A stretch of 64,000 nt of DNA from Lysinibacillus fusiformis (GCF_016925635.1 NZ_CP070490.1:2548001-2612000), one strand, 5' to 3'; positions 35,326-44,109 are shown, numbered from the stretch's first letter. Numbers and translations are program-made. The notes: generated from the sequence alone by a model not told the origin.

Positions 35326-35331
35326 CAGGAG

Positions 35332-35370
35332 AAGCATTCAAGCTAATTTAGGCTTGAGTGCTTTGTTCTT
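35332..35370 (+). terminator. Hairpin terminator after the yvlB-like gene
   Basis: AAGCATTCAAGC (35,332-35,343) pairs with GCTTGAGTGCTT (35,352-35,363), one pair being G-U, followed by a T-rich stretch. Confidence 0.7.
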
Positions 35371-35514
35371 ATCAAACAGGATTCGACCTTGCATATATAG
35401 GCGAATCTTGTTTTTATTTTTGTCATTTTCTTAAGGATAATGGCAAGGAAAGAACGAAATAGAAGGAACTGCCACGGATTGAAATGAAACTGTAATAAAA
35501 AAACAGAAATAGAG

Positions 35515-35523
35515 TGCTATAAT
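35515..35523 (+). promoter_or_regulatory. Extended -10 promoter of ftsEX
   Basis: TGCTATAAT is a perfect extended -10 element (TGn-TATAAT) 50 bases before the ftsE start. No good -35 lies at 17 bases, which extended -10 promoters can tolerate. Confidence 0.5.
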
Positions 35524-35572
35524 AGTAAAAGAAATACCTCTTACATAGATGAGAGTTTTAGGTGGTTTAATC

Positions 35573-36259
35573 ATGATAGAAATGAAAAATGTGACAAAGA
35601 AATACCCAAACGGTGTTGTTGCGACAAATGGTATTTCCGTTAATATAAAGCAAGGCGAATTTGTGTATGTAGTCGGTCCAAGTGGGGCAGGTAAATCTAC
35701 TTTTATTAAATTGATGTACCGTGAAGAAAAGGCAACATCAGGACAAATCATTGTCAATGGTATTGATTTAGCAACTTTAAAAAATAAGAAGGTCCCTTTT
35801 TTGCGTCGTCAACTTGGCGTAGTTTTCCAAGATTTCAAATTACTACCTCGTTTGAACGTTTATGAGAACGTAGCGTTTGCGCTTGAAGTAATTGAGGAAA
35901 AGCCAGATGAAATTCGACGTCGGGTTATGGAAGTGTTAGAACTAGTTGGATTAAAGCATAAAGCAAGAATGTTTCCAAATGAGCTTTCAGGCGGAGAGCA
36001 GCAACGGGTATCGATTGCTCGTTCCATCGTCAATGTTCCCAAAGTGGTGATTGCTGACGAACCTACAGGGAACCTTGATCCTGAAACATCATGGGAAATC
36101 ATGAATTTGTTTGAGGAAATTAATGCACGTGGGACAACCATTGTAATGGCGACCCACAACCGTGAAATTGTGAATACGATTCGTCGTCGTGTAATCGCAA
36201 TTGAAGGCGGCTTAATTGTCCGTGATGAACACGGAGGTGATTACGGCTATGAAATTTAG
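35573..36259 (+). CDS. ftsE: FtsE, cell-division ABC ATPase
   Basis: A 228-residue ABC ATPase. Walker A is GPSGAGKST at residues 35-43, then the Q-loop VFQDFKLLPRLNVYENVAFAL, signature LSGGEQQR, Walker B VVIADEPTGNLD and H-loop ATHN. The KYPNG-x-x-A N-terminus and pairing with ftsX mark it as FtsE rather than another transporter ATPase. It powers FtsX to activate extracellular peptidoglycan hydrolases. The frame opens at 35,549, but the ATG at 35,573 behind TAGGTGG gives the family N-terminus. It overlaps ftsX by 11 bases, so the two are translationally coupled. Confidence 0.96.
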   Translation: MIEMKNVTKKYPNGVVATNGISVNIKQGEFVYVVGPSGAGKSTFIKLMYREEKATSGQIIVNGIDLATLKNKKVPFLRRQLGVVFQDFKLLPRLNVYENVAFALEVIEEKPDEIRRRVMEVLELVGLKHKARMFPNELSGGEQQRVSIARSIVNVPKVVIADEPTGNLDPETSWEIMNLFEEINARGTTIVMATHNREIVNTIRRRVIAIEGGLIVRDEHGGDYGYEI

Positions 36260-37133
36260 TACAGTAAAGCGCCACTTCCGTGAAAGTATTAAATCACTTG
36301 GTCGAAATAGCTGGATGACCATTGCGTCTGTCAGTGCCGTAACCGTTACGCTCATACTAGTAGGCGTTTTTGCGCTTATTATGATGAATTTAAATAAAGT
36401 AGCAACGGATTTAGAAAATGATGTCGAAATTAAAGTGTTAATTGATGAGACAGCAGATGAAGCTGCGGAAAAAGCACTCATCGAAAAAGTCAAAAAATTG
36501 CCTGGTGTCTCCGAGATGACTTATTCCACTAAGGAAGACGAGTTATCCAAGCTAGTAAAAGACTTCGGTGATGATTTTAAACTATTTGAACAAAGTAACC
36601 CTTTACGTAATGTAATTTATGTAAAAGCTGCTGATCCACAGCAAACAGCAAAAGTTGCGAAAGCCATTGATAAATATGAGTATACATATGACGTGATGTA
36701 TGGCGAAGGAAAAGTTGAAAAACTATTTAACTTCTTAAATATTAGTCGTAATGTAGGAATCGTACTTATTTTAGGGTTATTATTTACAGCGATTTTCTTA
36801 ATTTCGAATACTATTCGTATAACGATTATTGCTCGTCGTGATGAAATAGAAATTATGAAACTTGTAGGGGCTACGAATTCATTCGTGCGTATCCCATTCT
36901 TATTAGAAGGTATGTGGCTCGGAATTTTAGGTTCAATTATTCCGATTGCGGTTGTCACAACCCTTTACCACAATATATATAAAATTATTGCACCACGTTT
37001 ACAAGGTGAGCTTATTCAATTACTAGATTTTTCTCCACTTGTGTATCAGGTAAGCGGTCTTCTGTTACTTATTGGTGTACTTATTGGTATTTGGGGAAGC
37101 TTCATGTCAGTTCGTAAGTTTTTAAAAATTTAG
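36249..37133 (+). CDS. ftsX: FtsX, cell-division membrane protein
   Basis: A 294-residue FtsX. The start MKFSTVKRHFRESIKSLGRNSWMTIASVSAVTVTLILVGVFALIMMNLN gives the cytoplasmic tail and first membrane segment. An extracellular domain of about 110 residues follows (VEIKVLIDETADEAAEK..., FVKDF...NPLRNVIYVKAADPQQTAKV), then three more membrane segments near residues 165-185, 220-240 and 260-285. The ATG at 36,249 lies behind GGAGGTGATT and overlaps ftsE. In Firmicutes the extracellular loop contacts the coiled coil of a hydrolase; the M23 coiled-coil protein encoded next is the obvious partner. Confidence 0.95.
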   Translation: MKFSTVKRHFRESIKSLGRNSWMTIASVSAVTVTLILVGVFALIMMNLNKVATDLENDVEIKVLIDETADEAAEKALIEKVKKLPGVSEMTYSTKEDELSKLVKDFGDDFKLFEQSNPLRNVIYVKAADPQQTAKVAKAIDKYEYTYDVMYGEGKVEKLFNFLNISRNVGIVLILGLLFTAIFLISNTIRITIIARRDEIEIMKLVGATNSFVRIPFLLEGMWLGILGSIIPIAVVTTLYHNIYKIIAPRLQGELIQLLDFSPLVYQVSGLLLLIGVLIGIWGSFMSVRKFLKI

Positions 37134-37187
37134 TCACAACGGATATTTGTGAAAAAGAAAAAGAATAGTCGAAGGGGAGTTCAATCG

Positions 37188-38498
37188 GTGAAAAGTAAGG
37201 CGAAAAAAACATTGAAAACACTTGCAGCAGCGTCTGCTCTAATTCTTTTTATCCAAACTCCATCAGCATATGCAATAAGTTTATCGGATTTAAAAGAAGA
37301 AAAGAAACAAGTTGAAACAAAGAAGAATCAGTTAAATTCATCTATTAGCAATAAATCAAATGCCATTACAGCTAATCAAGAAAAGCAACAAAAAATCTTA
37401 GATCAAATTCAAGCATTGAACGCTGAAATCGACAAAACCAATAGTAATATTAAAAAGGTACAAGCAGATATTCGGGCAACAAATGAGGAAATTAAAAAGT
37501 TAGAAGCGTCTATCGAAGAGCTTTTGCATAAAATTGAAGAGCGCGATTTATTGTTACAAGAACGCGCACGTGCAATTCAAGCAGGAGGCTCTGTTAGTTA
37601 TTTAGATGTATTGCTAGGCTCTAATAGTTTTGTAGACTTTATTGATCGTTTCTCTGCAGTTAATGCATTATTGGAAGCAGATCGACAAATTATCCAAGAT
37701 CAAAAAGATGATAAACAAAAATTAGAAGAGCAAAAGCAAATTATCGAAGAAAAACGTAAAAACTTGGAAGACAAAAAAGCTGAGCTTGAACGATTAAAAG
37801 CATCATTAGATAGCCAAAAAGCTGAGAAAAATAAACTAGTCGACCAATTAGAAAAAGAGCAAGAAAAACTGAAATCAGAAAAGGTATTACTTGAAAAAGA
37901 GTACTCAGAAGCTTTGGAAGTAAGTCAGGAATTACAAGATCAAATTATTGCTGAACAAAATCGTTTGGCTGAAATTGCGCGTCAGCAAGAGGCGAAACGT
38001 AAAGCAGCCGCAGCGGCGGCCGCGGCTGCAGCTGCTGCCAACAATGGTGGCGGATCATCTGGTGGTACAGTCCATGCGCCTCAATCAAATGGGACTTGGA
38101 TTAAACCGACGAATGGTCGCTTAACATCACCATATGGTTGGCGAAATCTTGGAGCAGGCCCTGAATTCCATTATGGTGTTGACCTTGCAAATGCAACAGG
38201 AACACCAATATGGGCAGCAGCAGATGGCGTTGTTTCTTACGCTGCACCACTTAGCTCGTATGGTAATGTTGTCATTCTGACGCATTCTATCGATGGACAA
38301 ATTTATACAACTGTTTATGCACATTTAAGTGCGTTTAATGTTAGTGTAGGACAAGAAGTATCACAAGGTGATCAAATAGCAGCGATGGGTAGTACAGGTC
38401 GCTCTACTGGCCCACACTTACACTTTGAAGTGCATATTGGTGCTTGGAAAGGACAAGCAGTCGGCAGCGTTAATCCACTGAAATATATTCCATTGTAA
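37188..38498 (+). CDS. Secreted coiled-coil M23 murein hydrolase (EnvC/PcsB-like)
   Basis: From the GTG at 37,188 behind GAAGGGGAG the protein has 436 residues. It starts with signal peptide VKSKAKKTLKTLAAASAL...PSAYA, then a long coiled coil (about residues 30-265) with the PcsB/CwlO-like break AIQAGGSVSYLDVLLGSNSFVDFIDRFSAV. A poly-alanine and Gly/Ser linker precedes a C-terminal LytM/M23 domain with the zinc ligands H-x-x-x-D (FHYGVDLAN) and HLHFEVH. The frame opens at 37,149, but that GTG lacks a good ribosome site. It follows ftsX by 54 bases and is probably the FtsEX-activated hydrolase; in B. subtilis that role belongs to CwlO, with a different catalytic domain. Confidence 0.88.
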   Translation: MKSKAKKTLKTLAAASALILFIQTPSAYAISLSDLKEEKKQVETKKNQLNSSISNKSNAITANQEKQQKILDQIQALNAEIDKTNSNIKKVQADIRATNEEIKKLEASIEELLHKIEERDLLLQERARAIQAGGSVSYLDVLLGSNSFVDFIDRFSAVNALLEADRQIIQDQKDDKQKLEEQKQIIEEKRKNLEDKKAELERLKASLDSQKAEKNKLVDQLEKEQEKLKSEKVLLEKEYSEALEVSQELQDQIIAEQNRLAEIARQQEAKRKAAAAAAAAAAAANNGGGSSGGTVHAPQSNGTWIKPTNGRLTSPYGWRNLGAGPEFHYGVDLANATGTPIWAAADGVVSYAAPLSSYGNVVILTHSIDGQIYTTVYAHLSAFNVSVGQEVSQGDQIAAMGSTGRSTGPHLHFEVHIGAWKGQAVGSVNPLKYIPL

Positions 38499-38502
38499 AC
38501 AT

Positions 38503-38540
38503 AAAGGCTATACACTAATGTTTTCTAGTGTATAGCCTTT
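38503..38540. terminator. Bidirectional terminator between convergent genes
   Basis: AAAGGCTATACACTA (38,503-38,517) pairs perfectly with TAGTGTATAGCCTTT (38,526-38,540). The right arm contains the stop codon and last codons of the minus-strand gene. T-rich ends exist in both directions. Confidence 0.85.
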
Positions 38541-38950
38541 AATATTTCATCTAGTGTTTCACCATTCACCAGCTTATAGGTTTGCCCATCAATAGCCAAT
38601 AAGCCATTCTGGAAGAACAGTATTTTTAATGTATTGTCATAATAAGTAATATCCAATTGATAGACAACATCAGCTTGTTTGTTATTTAATAAGGTTCTTT
38701 TTACTTCCCAAGTGCTTAAGGCTAAACGCATATCATCTAATCGTGGATCGTCACGATTGATAATGGCTAAGGTTTTATTGGTACCATTGTCCACTTCCCA
38801 TATCGCCATTTTATTTAATATTTCTTCAAGATCTTTATTAGGTAAAAAATCATGTAGCAAATCCTTCGTTCGATATTCTGTATACAGCATCAGTATACTA
38901 ATGCCGAGAAAAATAGCGGCGATCCATAGTATAAGTCGCTTTGAAAGCAT
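38525..38950 (-). CDS. Hypothetical membrane-anchored protein
   Basis: I do not recognise this 141-residue protein. It has an N-terminal membrane anchor (RLILWIAAIFLGISILMLY, residues 5-23) without a lipobox cysteine, then a polar extracytoplasmic domain ending in short beta-strand-like repeats (YQLDITYYDNTLKILFFQNGLLAIDGQTYKL). It is convergent with the M23 hydrolase gene and shares its terminator, whose stem includes its stop codon. It starts at ATG behind GGGAGGA (minus strand). A small exported protein of the cell envelope is all that can be inferred. Confidence 0.8.
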   Translation of the reverse strand: MLSKRLILWIAAIFLGISILMLYTEYRTKDLLHDFLPNKDLEEILNKMAIWEVDNGTNKTLAIINRDDPRLDDMRLALSTWEVKRTLLNNKQADVVYQLDITYYDNTLKILFFQNGLLAIDGQTYKLVNGETLDEILKAIH

Positions 38951-39154
38951 AATTCCTCCCCCTTTTTATCATTTTACGAAATATTCCAATAAAAGTTTCA
39001 TTGCTACTATAAGATTCTGTTTGATGTTATGATGATTCTATACATAGTGGGGTATTTTAATTGTTGTTATTTCTGAAGATTTTCTTAAAACAGTGTGAAA
39101 TATTCTAATTTTAAAAAGGTTCTATGCTATGCTTTCGGAGGAGGTTTCATTGGG

Positions 39155-39787
39155 GTGATCAATACAGAGTGGTACTCGATCCGTACATTAACTTTACCAG
39201 CTACCGCAGTCGCTTTACTTATTACCTTTTTTATTGTATGGCTTATCTTGCGCCTACAATTTTCTAAAAAGTGGTCTGAGCTATATAGTGATGCCATTTT
39301 TACGTTTATCATTGTTTGGAAGCTGAGCTTGCTTGTAACTGATTTCAAGACTGTTGTAAGCAATCCAATTACGGTGCTTTATTTTAATGGCGGAACAATT
39401 GGTGTTTATCTTGGCGTCATCGTAGCATCCTTGCAAATATGGAGAAGGAGAAATAGGCTACAGCTTGAGGGAGAAGATATGACAGCCTGTAGCTGGGCCA
39501 TTATTTTAACGCAATCCATTTATCAAATGCTTGTTGTGCTACTCAATGACAATAACACAACGAGTGAAGTTATAACATTAGTTGTGCTAAGTGTAGTCAC
39601 GCTCGTCATATTATGGAAATTAGCAGCGATGAAACAAGCTTTATTCCTCTATACAGTTAGCTATTTAATAGTGGCTATCTTACAGCCACTTGGTATATGG
39701 CAAACAGCTGTGGCTATTAGTGTAATACTACTTTGTTTGGGATTAACCATTCAGCATGAACGAATCAATGTGGGAGGTAAAGAATGA
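39155..39787 (+). CDS. Polytopic membrane protein coupled to a ResA-like gene
   Basis: A very hydrophobic protein of about 210 residues has six or so membrane segments. I favour the GTG at 39,155 behind GGAGGAGG; the frame opens at 39,095 without a ribosome site. The segment [21 protein letters not shown]...[19 protein letters not shown] recalls prolipoprotein diacylglyceryl transferase-like membrane proteins, but I cannot confirm that. Its stop overlaps the ATG of the thioredoxin-like gene (ATGA), so the two are coupled. It may act with that protein in extracytoplasmic thiol chemistry, which is inference from context. Confidence 0.72.
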   Translation: MINTEWYSIRTLTLPATAVALLITFFIVWLILRLQFSKKWSELYSDAIFTFIIVWKLSLLVTDFKTVVSNPITVLYFNGGTIGVYLGVIVASLQIWRRRNRLQLEGEDMTACSWAIILTQSIYQMLVVLLNDNNTTSEVITLVVLSVVTLVILWKLAAMKQALFLYTVSYLIVAILQPLGIWQTAVAISVILLCLGLTIQHERINVGGKE

Positions 39788-40371
39788 AAAAAAATATTGG
39801 GCTACTGATTGTTGTGCTATTAGTGGTTGCGATGATTGGTACATATGTAAAACAACAAATTGACGAAGAACGTGCCATTGAAAAATCAGCTCTTGGTAAG
39901 GATATGGAGGAGCTAGAGACGGGCTTAAGAAAAGGAGATATCCCGCCTGATTTTACCTTAACAAGCTTAGACGGGGAAGATATCACATTAAGTGATTTGC
40001 GTGGAAAAAAAGTTGTACTAAATTTCTGGGCTACATGGTGCCCACCTTGTAAGGCTGAGATGCCGCATATGCAAAGCTTCTACGATGAATATGCTAAAGA
40101 AAAAAACGTTGAAATCATAGCGGTCAATTTAACAGATGCCGAACGTGATGTGACCGCCGATGCTAAAGTGGACACTGTGATGACATTTAGAGATAGCTTT
40201 GAGCTAACATTCCCCATCTTATTGGACCCAGACAATGAGGCTGGCTTAAATTATCAAGTCATCACGATTCCAACCACTTATTTTATTGATTCCAACGGCT
40301 ATATCCAACGTGCAATCAGAGGACCAATGGACGTGGATATGTTAAATGATTATGTAGATGCACTAGATTGA
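39784..40371 (+). CDS. ResA/TlpA-like membrane-anchored thiol-disulfide oxidoreductase
   Basis: A 195-residue protein has an N-terminal anchor ([18 protein letters not shown]) and an AhpC/TSA-Redoxin thioredoxin fold. It shows [43 protein letters not shown] with the active-site CPPC near residues 85-88, and the cis-Pro in [10 protein letters not shown]. ResA-type proteins reduce disulfides outside the membrane, for example in apocytochrome c before heme attachment. No cytochrome-maturation gene is next to it here, so the substrate is open. It overlaps the upstream membrane-protein gene by 4 bases and ends at a strong terminator. Confidence 0.88.
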   Translation: MKKNIGLLIVVLLVVAMIGTYVKQQIDEERAIEKSALGKDMEELETGLRKGDIPPDFTLTSLDGEDITLSDLRGKKVVLNFWATWCPPCKAEMPHMQSFYDEYAKEKNVEIIAVNLTDAERDVTADAKVDTVMTFRDSFELTFPILLDPDNEAGLNYQVITIPTTYFIDSNGYIQRAIRGPMDVDMLNDYVDALD

Positions 40372-40377
40372 TTCATA

Positions 40378-40425
40378 AAAAATCTGCTCGTTTTCTATAG
40401 TAGAAACGAGCAGATTTTTTTATTT
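40378..40425 (+). terminator. Rho-independent terminator after the ResA-like gene
   Basis: Arms around AAATCTGCTCGTTT (from 40,378) and AAACGAGCAGATTT (to 40,419) pair with one internal mismatch, followed by T-rich sequence. Confidence 0.85.
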
Positions 40426-40435
40426 TCCATGAGCT

Positions 40436-40666
40436 AAGGTGGATACCCGCGGAAGCAAGGTGGATACCCGCGGAAGCAAGGTGGATACCCGCGGAAGCAA
40501 GGTGGATACCCGCGGAAGCAAGGTGAATACCCGCGAAGCCAAGGTGAATACCCGCGAAGCCAAGGTGAATACCCGCGGAGCAAGGATGAATACCTGCGAA
40601 GCCAAGGTGAATACTCGCGAAGTCAAGGTGAATATCCGCGGAACTAAAGTGAATACCCTCGAATCA
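40436..40666. repeat. Tandem array of 11 units of 21 bp (ACCCGCGG type)
   Basis: Eleven consecutive 21-base units begin AAGGTGGATACCCGCGGAAG. The first four are identical and the later seven diverge progressively (CCCGCGAAGCC, CTCGCGAAGTC and so on). The period keeps frames open on both strands (96 codons minus, 102 codons plus) with 7-residue repeats, but no ribosome site supports either. It lies between a terminator and ctpB. The unit differs from the CCGCTC arrays but has the same period. Confidence 0.9.
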
Positions 40667-40781
40667 ACAACAACAACATGCGTGAGTAATATGCAATATT
40701 CTCTCTTCATAAATTTGAAAGGTAATTTTGTATGTTTGAAAAAATAGAGTCATACAGTAAAAGAGACGGAGGAGGGAAGAT

Positions 40782-42224
40782 TTGCGCAAATTAACAGCCG
40801 GTGTCGGAGTCCTACTTAGTAGTTTGGTGGTGGGCAGTGGTATTTACTTTGATTGGTTTAATATTGGCGATAAAAAGGAGCCTGTTACGGAGGTTGATAC
40901 TATTGGTGAGGCTATGACAATCATTGAAGAAAAATCAGTATATAGTACAAAGAAGGATGCATTGGTGGAGGGGGCTCTTCGTGGTATGGCTGATGCCATT
41001 AAAGATCCTTATAGCACGTATTACTCCAAGGAAGAGGCTGAGCAACATCGGCAAATGTTGGCTGAGGAACGAGTAGGCATAGGTATTGAACTAACGGAAA
41101 ATAAAGGGAAGTTTATCGTTGTGTCACCTGTTCGTTCATCACCAGCAGAGAAAGCAGGCATGCGTTCACTCGATGAAATTGTACAAGTTGACGGGGTACG
41201 AATAGATGGAAAAACGATGAGTGAATTAATGCATTTAATTCAAGGTGAAAAGGGAACGAAAGTAACCATTGTTGTCTATCGTCCAAGTGAAGATAAGCAT
41301 ATTAAGATGACGATGGAGCGCGCAGCAATTTCTAATAAAACGGTTACTAGTGAGGTTGTGAAGGTAGAGGATACAGACATTGGCTATGTGGTAATCTCAT
41401 TATTCGGTGAAAAAACGGCCAATGAATGGGTAGCAGAAACGAGTAAATTGCTTCGTAAAGATGTGGAAGGAATTGTGATCGATGTACGGGATAATCCAGG
41501 TGGTTATTTACATAGCGTCGCAGCGCTACTGAGCACAGTATTGGACAATGGCAAAGTATTTGCATATATGCAAAATGCGGAAGGTGCTATGGAACCATTA
41601 AAAACACAAACAAAAGGCTTCGATGAAAAATATATAGAAACGATGAATAAAATTCCCATTGTGGTGTTACAAAATCAAGGTAGTGCATCTGCTAGTGAAG
41701 TATTAAGCGGTGCTTTAAAAGGCTGGGGACGCGCTTCACTTGTTGGGGTTAAAAGCTTTGGAAAAGGGACTGTACAAGAATCTTGGGAGCTTTCCAACGG
41801 TGGTGAACTTAAATTATCAACCAATAAATGGCTAACACCAAAACGCGAATGGATTCATGGGCAGGGCATTGAAGCAAGTTTAATGATTGAACAAAATGAA
41901 TTATTTGCTTTTCAACTTCATCCACTAACAGGTAAGTTTAAAGTGGGTGATATGAGTGAGGAGATTTCCTATTCACAAAATGCCTTACAGAAACTAGGCT
42001 ATCAAATAGATCGTTTAGATGGCTATTTGGATGAAACAACCGCAGAGGCTGTGAACCTTTATCGCAAACAGAAAAAATTAAAGCTAGCAGAAGATGAATT
42101 TTATATGGATACAACTTTCTTTAATAGTTTAAATGAAACGTTAAAAGATTTTAAAGCCGATCGTCAAAATGACCAGCAATTCCAAATGGCCACTAGTTTT
42201 TTACTGCACACCATTGAACAATAA
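40782..42224 (+). CDS. ctpB: CtpB-like S41 carboxy-terminal processing protease
   Basis: A 480-residue S41 protease. An N-terminal anchor (LTAGVGVLLSSLVVGSGIYF) leads to the S41 N-terminal helix region, a PDZ domain (GIGIELTENKGKFIVVSPVRSSPAEKAGMRSLDEIVQVDG, about 98-137), and a catalytic core with VIDVRDNPGG. The Ser is in QNQGSASASEVLSG (about residue 303) and the Lys in GKGTVQESW (about 328). A C-terminal peptidoglycan-binding domain follows (LQKLGYQIDRLDGYLDETTAEAVNLYRK). B. subtilis CtpB (yvjB) cleaves SpoIVFA during sporulation. The start is TTG behind GGAGGAGGG. minJ follows 120 bases later, as in B. subtilis, but swrA is absent between them. Confidence 0.92.
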   Translation: MRKLTAGVGVLLSSLVVGSGIYFDWFNIGDKKEPVTEVDTIGEAMTIIEEKSVYSTKKDALVEGALRGMADAIKDPYSTYYSKEEAEQHRQMLAEERVGIGIELTENKGKFIVVSPVRSSPAEKAGMRSLDEIVQVDGVRIDGKTMSELMHLIQGEKGTKVTIVVYRPSEDKHIKMTMERAAISNKTVTSEVVKVEDTDIGYVVISLFGEKTANEWVAETSKLLRKDVEGIVIDVRDNPGGYLHSVAALLSTVLDNGKVFAYMQNAEGAMEPLKTQTKGFDEKYIETMNKIPIVVLQNQGSASASEVLSGALKGWGRASLVGVKSFGKGTVQESWELSNGGELKLSTNKWLTPKREWIHGQGIEASLMIEQNELFAFQLHPLTGKFKVGDMSEEISYSQNALQKLGYQIDRLDGYLDETTAEAVNLYRKQKKLKLAEDEFYMDTTFFNSLNETLKDFKADRQNDQQFQMATSFLLHTIEQ

Positions 42225-42346
42225 AACTGGCTGAAAGAACAAAAATACCATAATATAAAGCTTTCTATGAGTTTGTACTACGCAAGCGTGTAGTCGTTTG
42301 ATACAATAAATTCATAGTATTCAAGATAGAAATGGCGGGTGTTCGT

Positions 42347-43528
42347 ATGGTTAGTGAGATTTTGATAGAAATTGTAACAGCGATTGGCCGCTTTTTACTT
42401 AACCCATTACTGTATATAGTCATAATATTTGCTATTATGTTAGGTTATCGTCGTGTAAAACAGGAGCGTAAATATTTTAATAGACGAATTATTTGGGGCT
42501 GGACAGAGTTAATCGGCCAATGGAAAGATGGGTGGCTCTATGCACTAATTATTTCTCTTATCGGTATTGGAGCAGGGCTTACTGTACCAAAAGAATTTTT
42601 AATCATTTTAACAACAGTTTCTATAGTAGCACTTGTCTTATATGTCATGAACGCAATGTCACCTATTGTGACAATGGGTATTGCCACACTGGCCATATGG
42701 GGAATGTCCTACTACAATTGGACCTTTTCTTGGTGGAAAATTTCATTAGCTGGTGTCAATTTAGAGGATGGCGCCATTGTTACAATTACCATTCTTGCGG
42801 GCCTTTGTGTCATTGCAGAAGGACTATTAATTCGACGTGTGGCGATGAAGGTTACAACACCTTGCATTGAGAAAACGAAGCGGGGTATGCAGGCAATTGT
42901 CTATCGTTCAAGAAATGTATGGGTATTACCTATTTTCTTTGTCATTCCAGGTGATGCTATTTCAGCTATATTCCCATACTGGCCTCAGTTTACGATAGGT
43001 CATAGTAGCTTTGCACTCGTGTTATTTCCTCTTGTCATTGGCTTTGCAAAGCTGACTAGAAAGGAATTACCAGCATTAACGTATGCTAAAATTGGGCGAC
43101 CTGTCTTTTTACTAGGACAGCTTATTTTAGTAGGAGGACTGGCTGCATATTTTGAACCATTGATTGGTTTCATCACACTTGCTGTTGGTGCAATTATCCG
43201 TATCATCATTGCTATTTACTTTGCACAGCAGGACAAAACAGATCATTATGCAGTTGCGCCAAGTACGAAAGGTGCTATTATCGCAGCGGTTCTTCCTGAT
43301 TCACCTGCAGAGAAAATGGGTTTACTGGCAGGGGAATGTATACGCAAAGTAAATGGTGTGTCCATTTTTACAGAAAATGAATTATATGAGGCTCTGCAAT
43401 TAAATGCAGCTCATTGTCGTTTAGAGGTTTTAGACCGAAACAATGAATTACGTTTAACGCAGCATGTGATTTATAGCAATGATCATTACCGTATTGGGTT
43501 ATTACTTGCGGAGCCGAGGGAAGTATAA
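42347..43528 (+). CDS. minJ: MinJ-like division-site topology protein (membrane plus PDZ)
   Basis: A protein of about 393 residues has six to eight membrane segments followed by a C-terminal PDZ domain (APSTKGAIIAAVLPDSPAEKMGLLAGECIRKVNGVSIFTENELYEALQLN). That layout, the FLLNPLLYIVIIFAIMLGYRRVKQERKYF start and the position after ctpB match B. subtilis MinJ (yvjD), which bridges DivIVA and MinD at poles and division sites. The frame opens at ATG 42,332; the ATG at 42,347 has a better ribosome site (GGCGGGTG), so I use it, with modest certainty. The stop overlaps the first base of the csbA start. Confidence 0.87.
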   Translation: MVSEILIEIVTAIGRFLLNPLLYIVIIFAIMLGYRRVKQERKYFNRRIIWGWTELIGQWKDGWLYALIISLIGIGAGLTVPKEFLIILTTVSIVALVLYVMNAMSPIVTMGIATLAIWGMSYYNWTFSWWKISLAGVNLEDGAIVTITILAGLCVIAEGLLIRRVAMKVTTPCIEKTKRGMQAIVYRSRNVWVLPIFFVIPGDAISAIFPYWPQFTIGHSSFALVLFPLVIGFAKLTRKELPALTYAKIGRPVFLLGQLILVGGLAAYFEPLIGFITLAVGAIIRIIIAIYFAQQDKTDHYAVAPSTKGAIIAAVLPDSPAEKMGLLAGECIRKVNGVSIFTENELYEALQLNAAHCRLEVLDRNNELRLTQHVIYSNDHYRIGLLLAEPREV

Positions 43529-43749
43529 TGGACGTTTTTGGGAAAATGATGTTAGCGTTATTTATACCAGCCATACTGGTGTTATTATTCACTAGAATTA
43601 CGTATAATCGCTATGTTGCATTGTTATTAGCCATTGCACTAATCGCCGCCTCTGTATATGCAGGCTATACATCCCCACCTATTATTTTTGTAATCGACGC
43701 GTTTTCATTAACGGTAGGCTTTTGGTTAGCAAGTAAAATGAATAAATAA
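43528..43749 (+). CDS. csbA: CsbA-like small membrane protein
   Basis: A 73-residue, two-to-three-segment membrane protein. MMLALFIPAILVLLFTRITYNRYVALLLAIALIAASVYAGYT resembles B. subtilis CsbA (ALFFPFMLVVLFTRVTFNHYVA). CsbA is a SigB-controlled protein of unknown function that in B. subtilis sits just before uvrB. Here it is instead fused in transcription to minJ, overlapping its stop by one base, and lies 13 kb after uvrBA. The ATG lies at the minJ stop, and a strong terminator follows. Confidence 0.82.
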   Translation: MDVFGKMMLALFIPAILVLLFTRITYNRYVALLLAIALIAASVYAGYTSPPIIFVIDAFSLTVGFWLASKMNK

Positions 43750-43753
43750 GAAT

Positions 43754-43784
43754 GGTCAGTCCAAGCAATGGGACTGACCTTTTT
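43754..43784. terminator. Rho-independent terminator after csbA
   Basis: GGTCAGTCC (43,754-43,762) pairs perfectly with GGACTGACC (43,771-43,779), followed by T5. It separates csbA from the convergent azlD. Confidence 0.85.
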
Positions 43785-44109
43785 ACATGAAAAATCGTAC
43801 TGCTGCCATAATGATTACGCCTGCAACTACTGTAATGGATAAACTTTTTGTGACAAGGGCAATAATTAGAGTGGGAACAAATGTAACAAAGACTGGCCAA
43901 TCAAGCGTTACTATTTTGCCACTTTCAGTATCTATTAAATTTTCAATGACAAGAGCACTTAATATACAAACAGGAATAAAACTAAGCCATTTGAGTACAA
44001 CATCAGGGAGTGTTACACTGCGTACAAAGATAAATGGAATGACACGCGGTAGCCATGTTACAAGTGCACAGCCGATTATAAGCCAGACCATATAAGAAGT
44101 TGTCGTCAT
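43783..44109 (-). CDS. azlD: AzlD, small subunit of a branched-chain amino-acid exporter
   Basis: A 108-residue membrane protein with four segments and the AzlD pattern: GCALVTWLPRVIPFIFVRSVTLPDVVLKWLSFIPVCILSALVIENL, then PTLIIALVTKSLSITVVAGV. AzlD pairs with AzlC to export branched-chain amino acids and their analogues such as azaleucine. It overlaps azlC by 4 bases (ATGA-type), so the pair is coupled. It is convergent with csbA. Confidence 0.9.
   Translation of the reverse strand: MTTTSYMVWLIIGCALVTWLPRVIPFIFVRSVTLPDVVLKWLSFIPVCILSALVIENLIDTESGKIVTLDWPVFVTFVPTLIIALVTKSLSITVVAGVIIMAAVRFFM

Noticed and set aside
40420..40747. Overlapping 96-codon and 102-codon frames on opposite strands
   Set aside because: Both follow from a 21-bp period that is a multiple of three; neither has a ribosome site.
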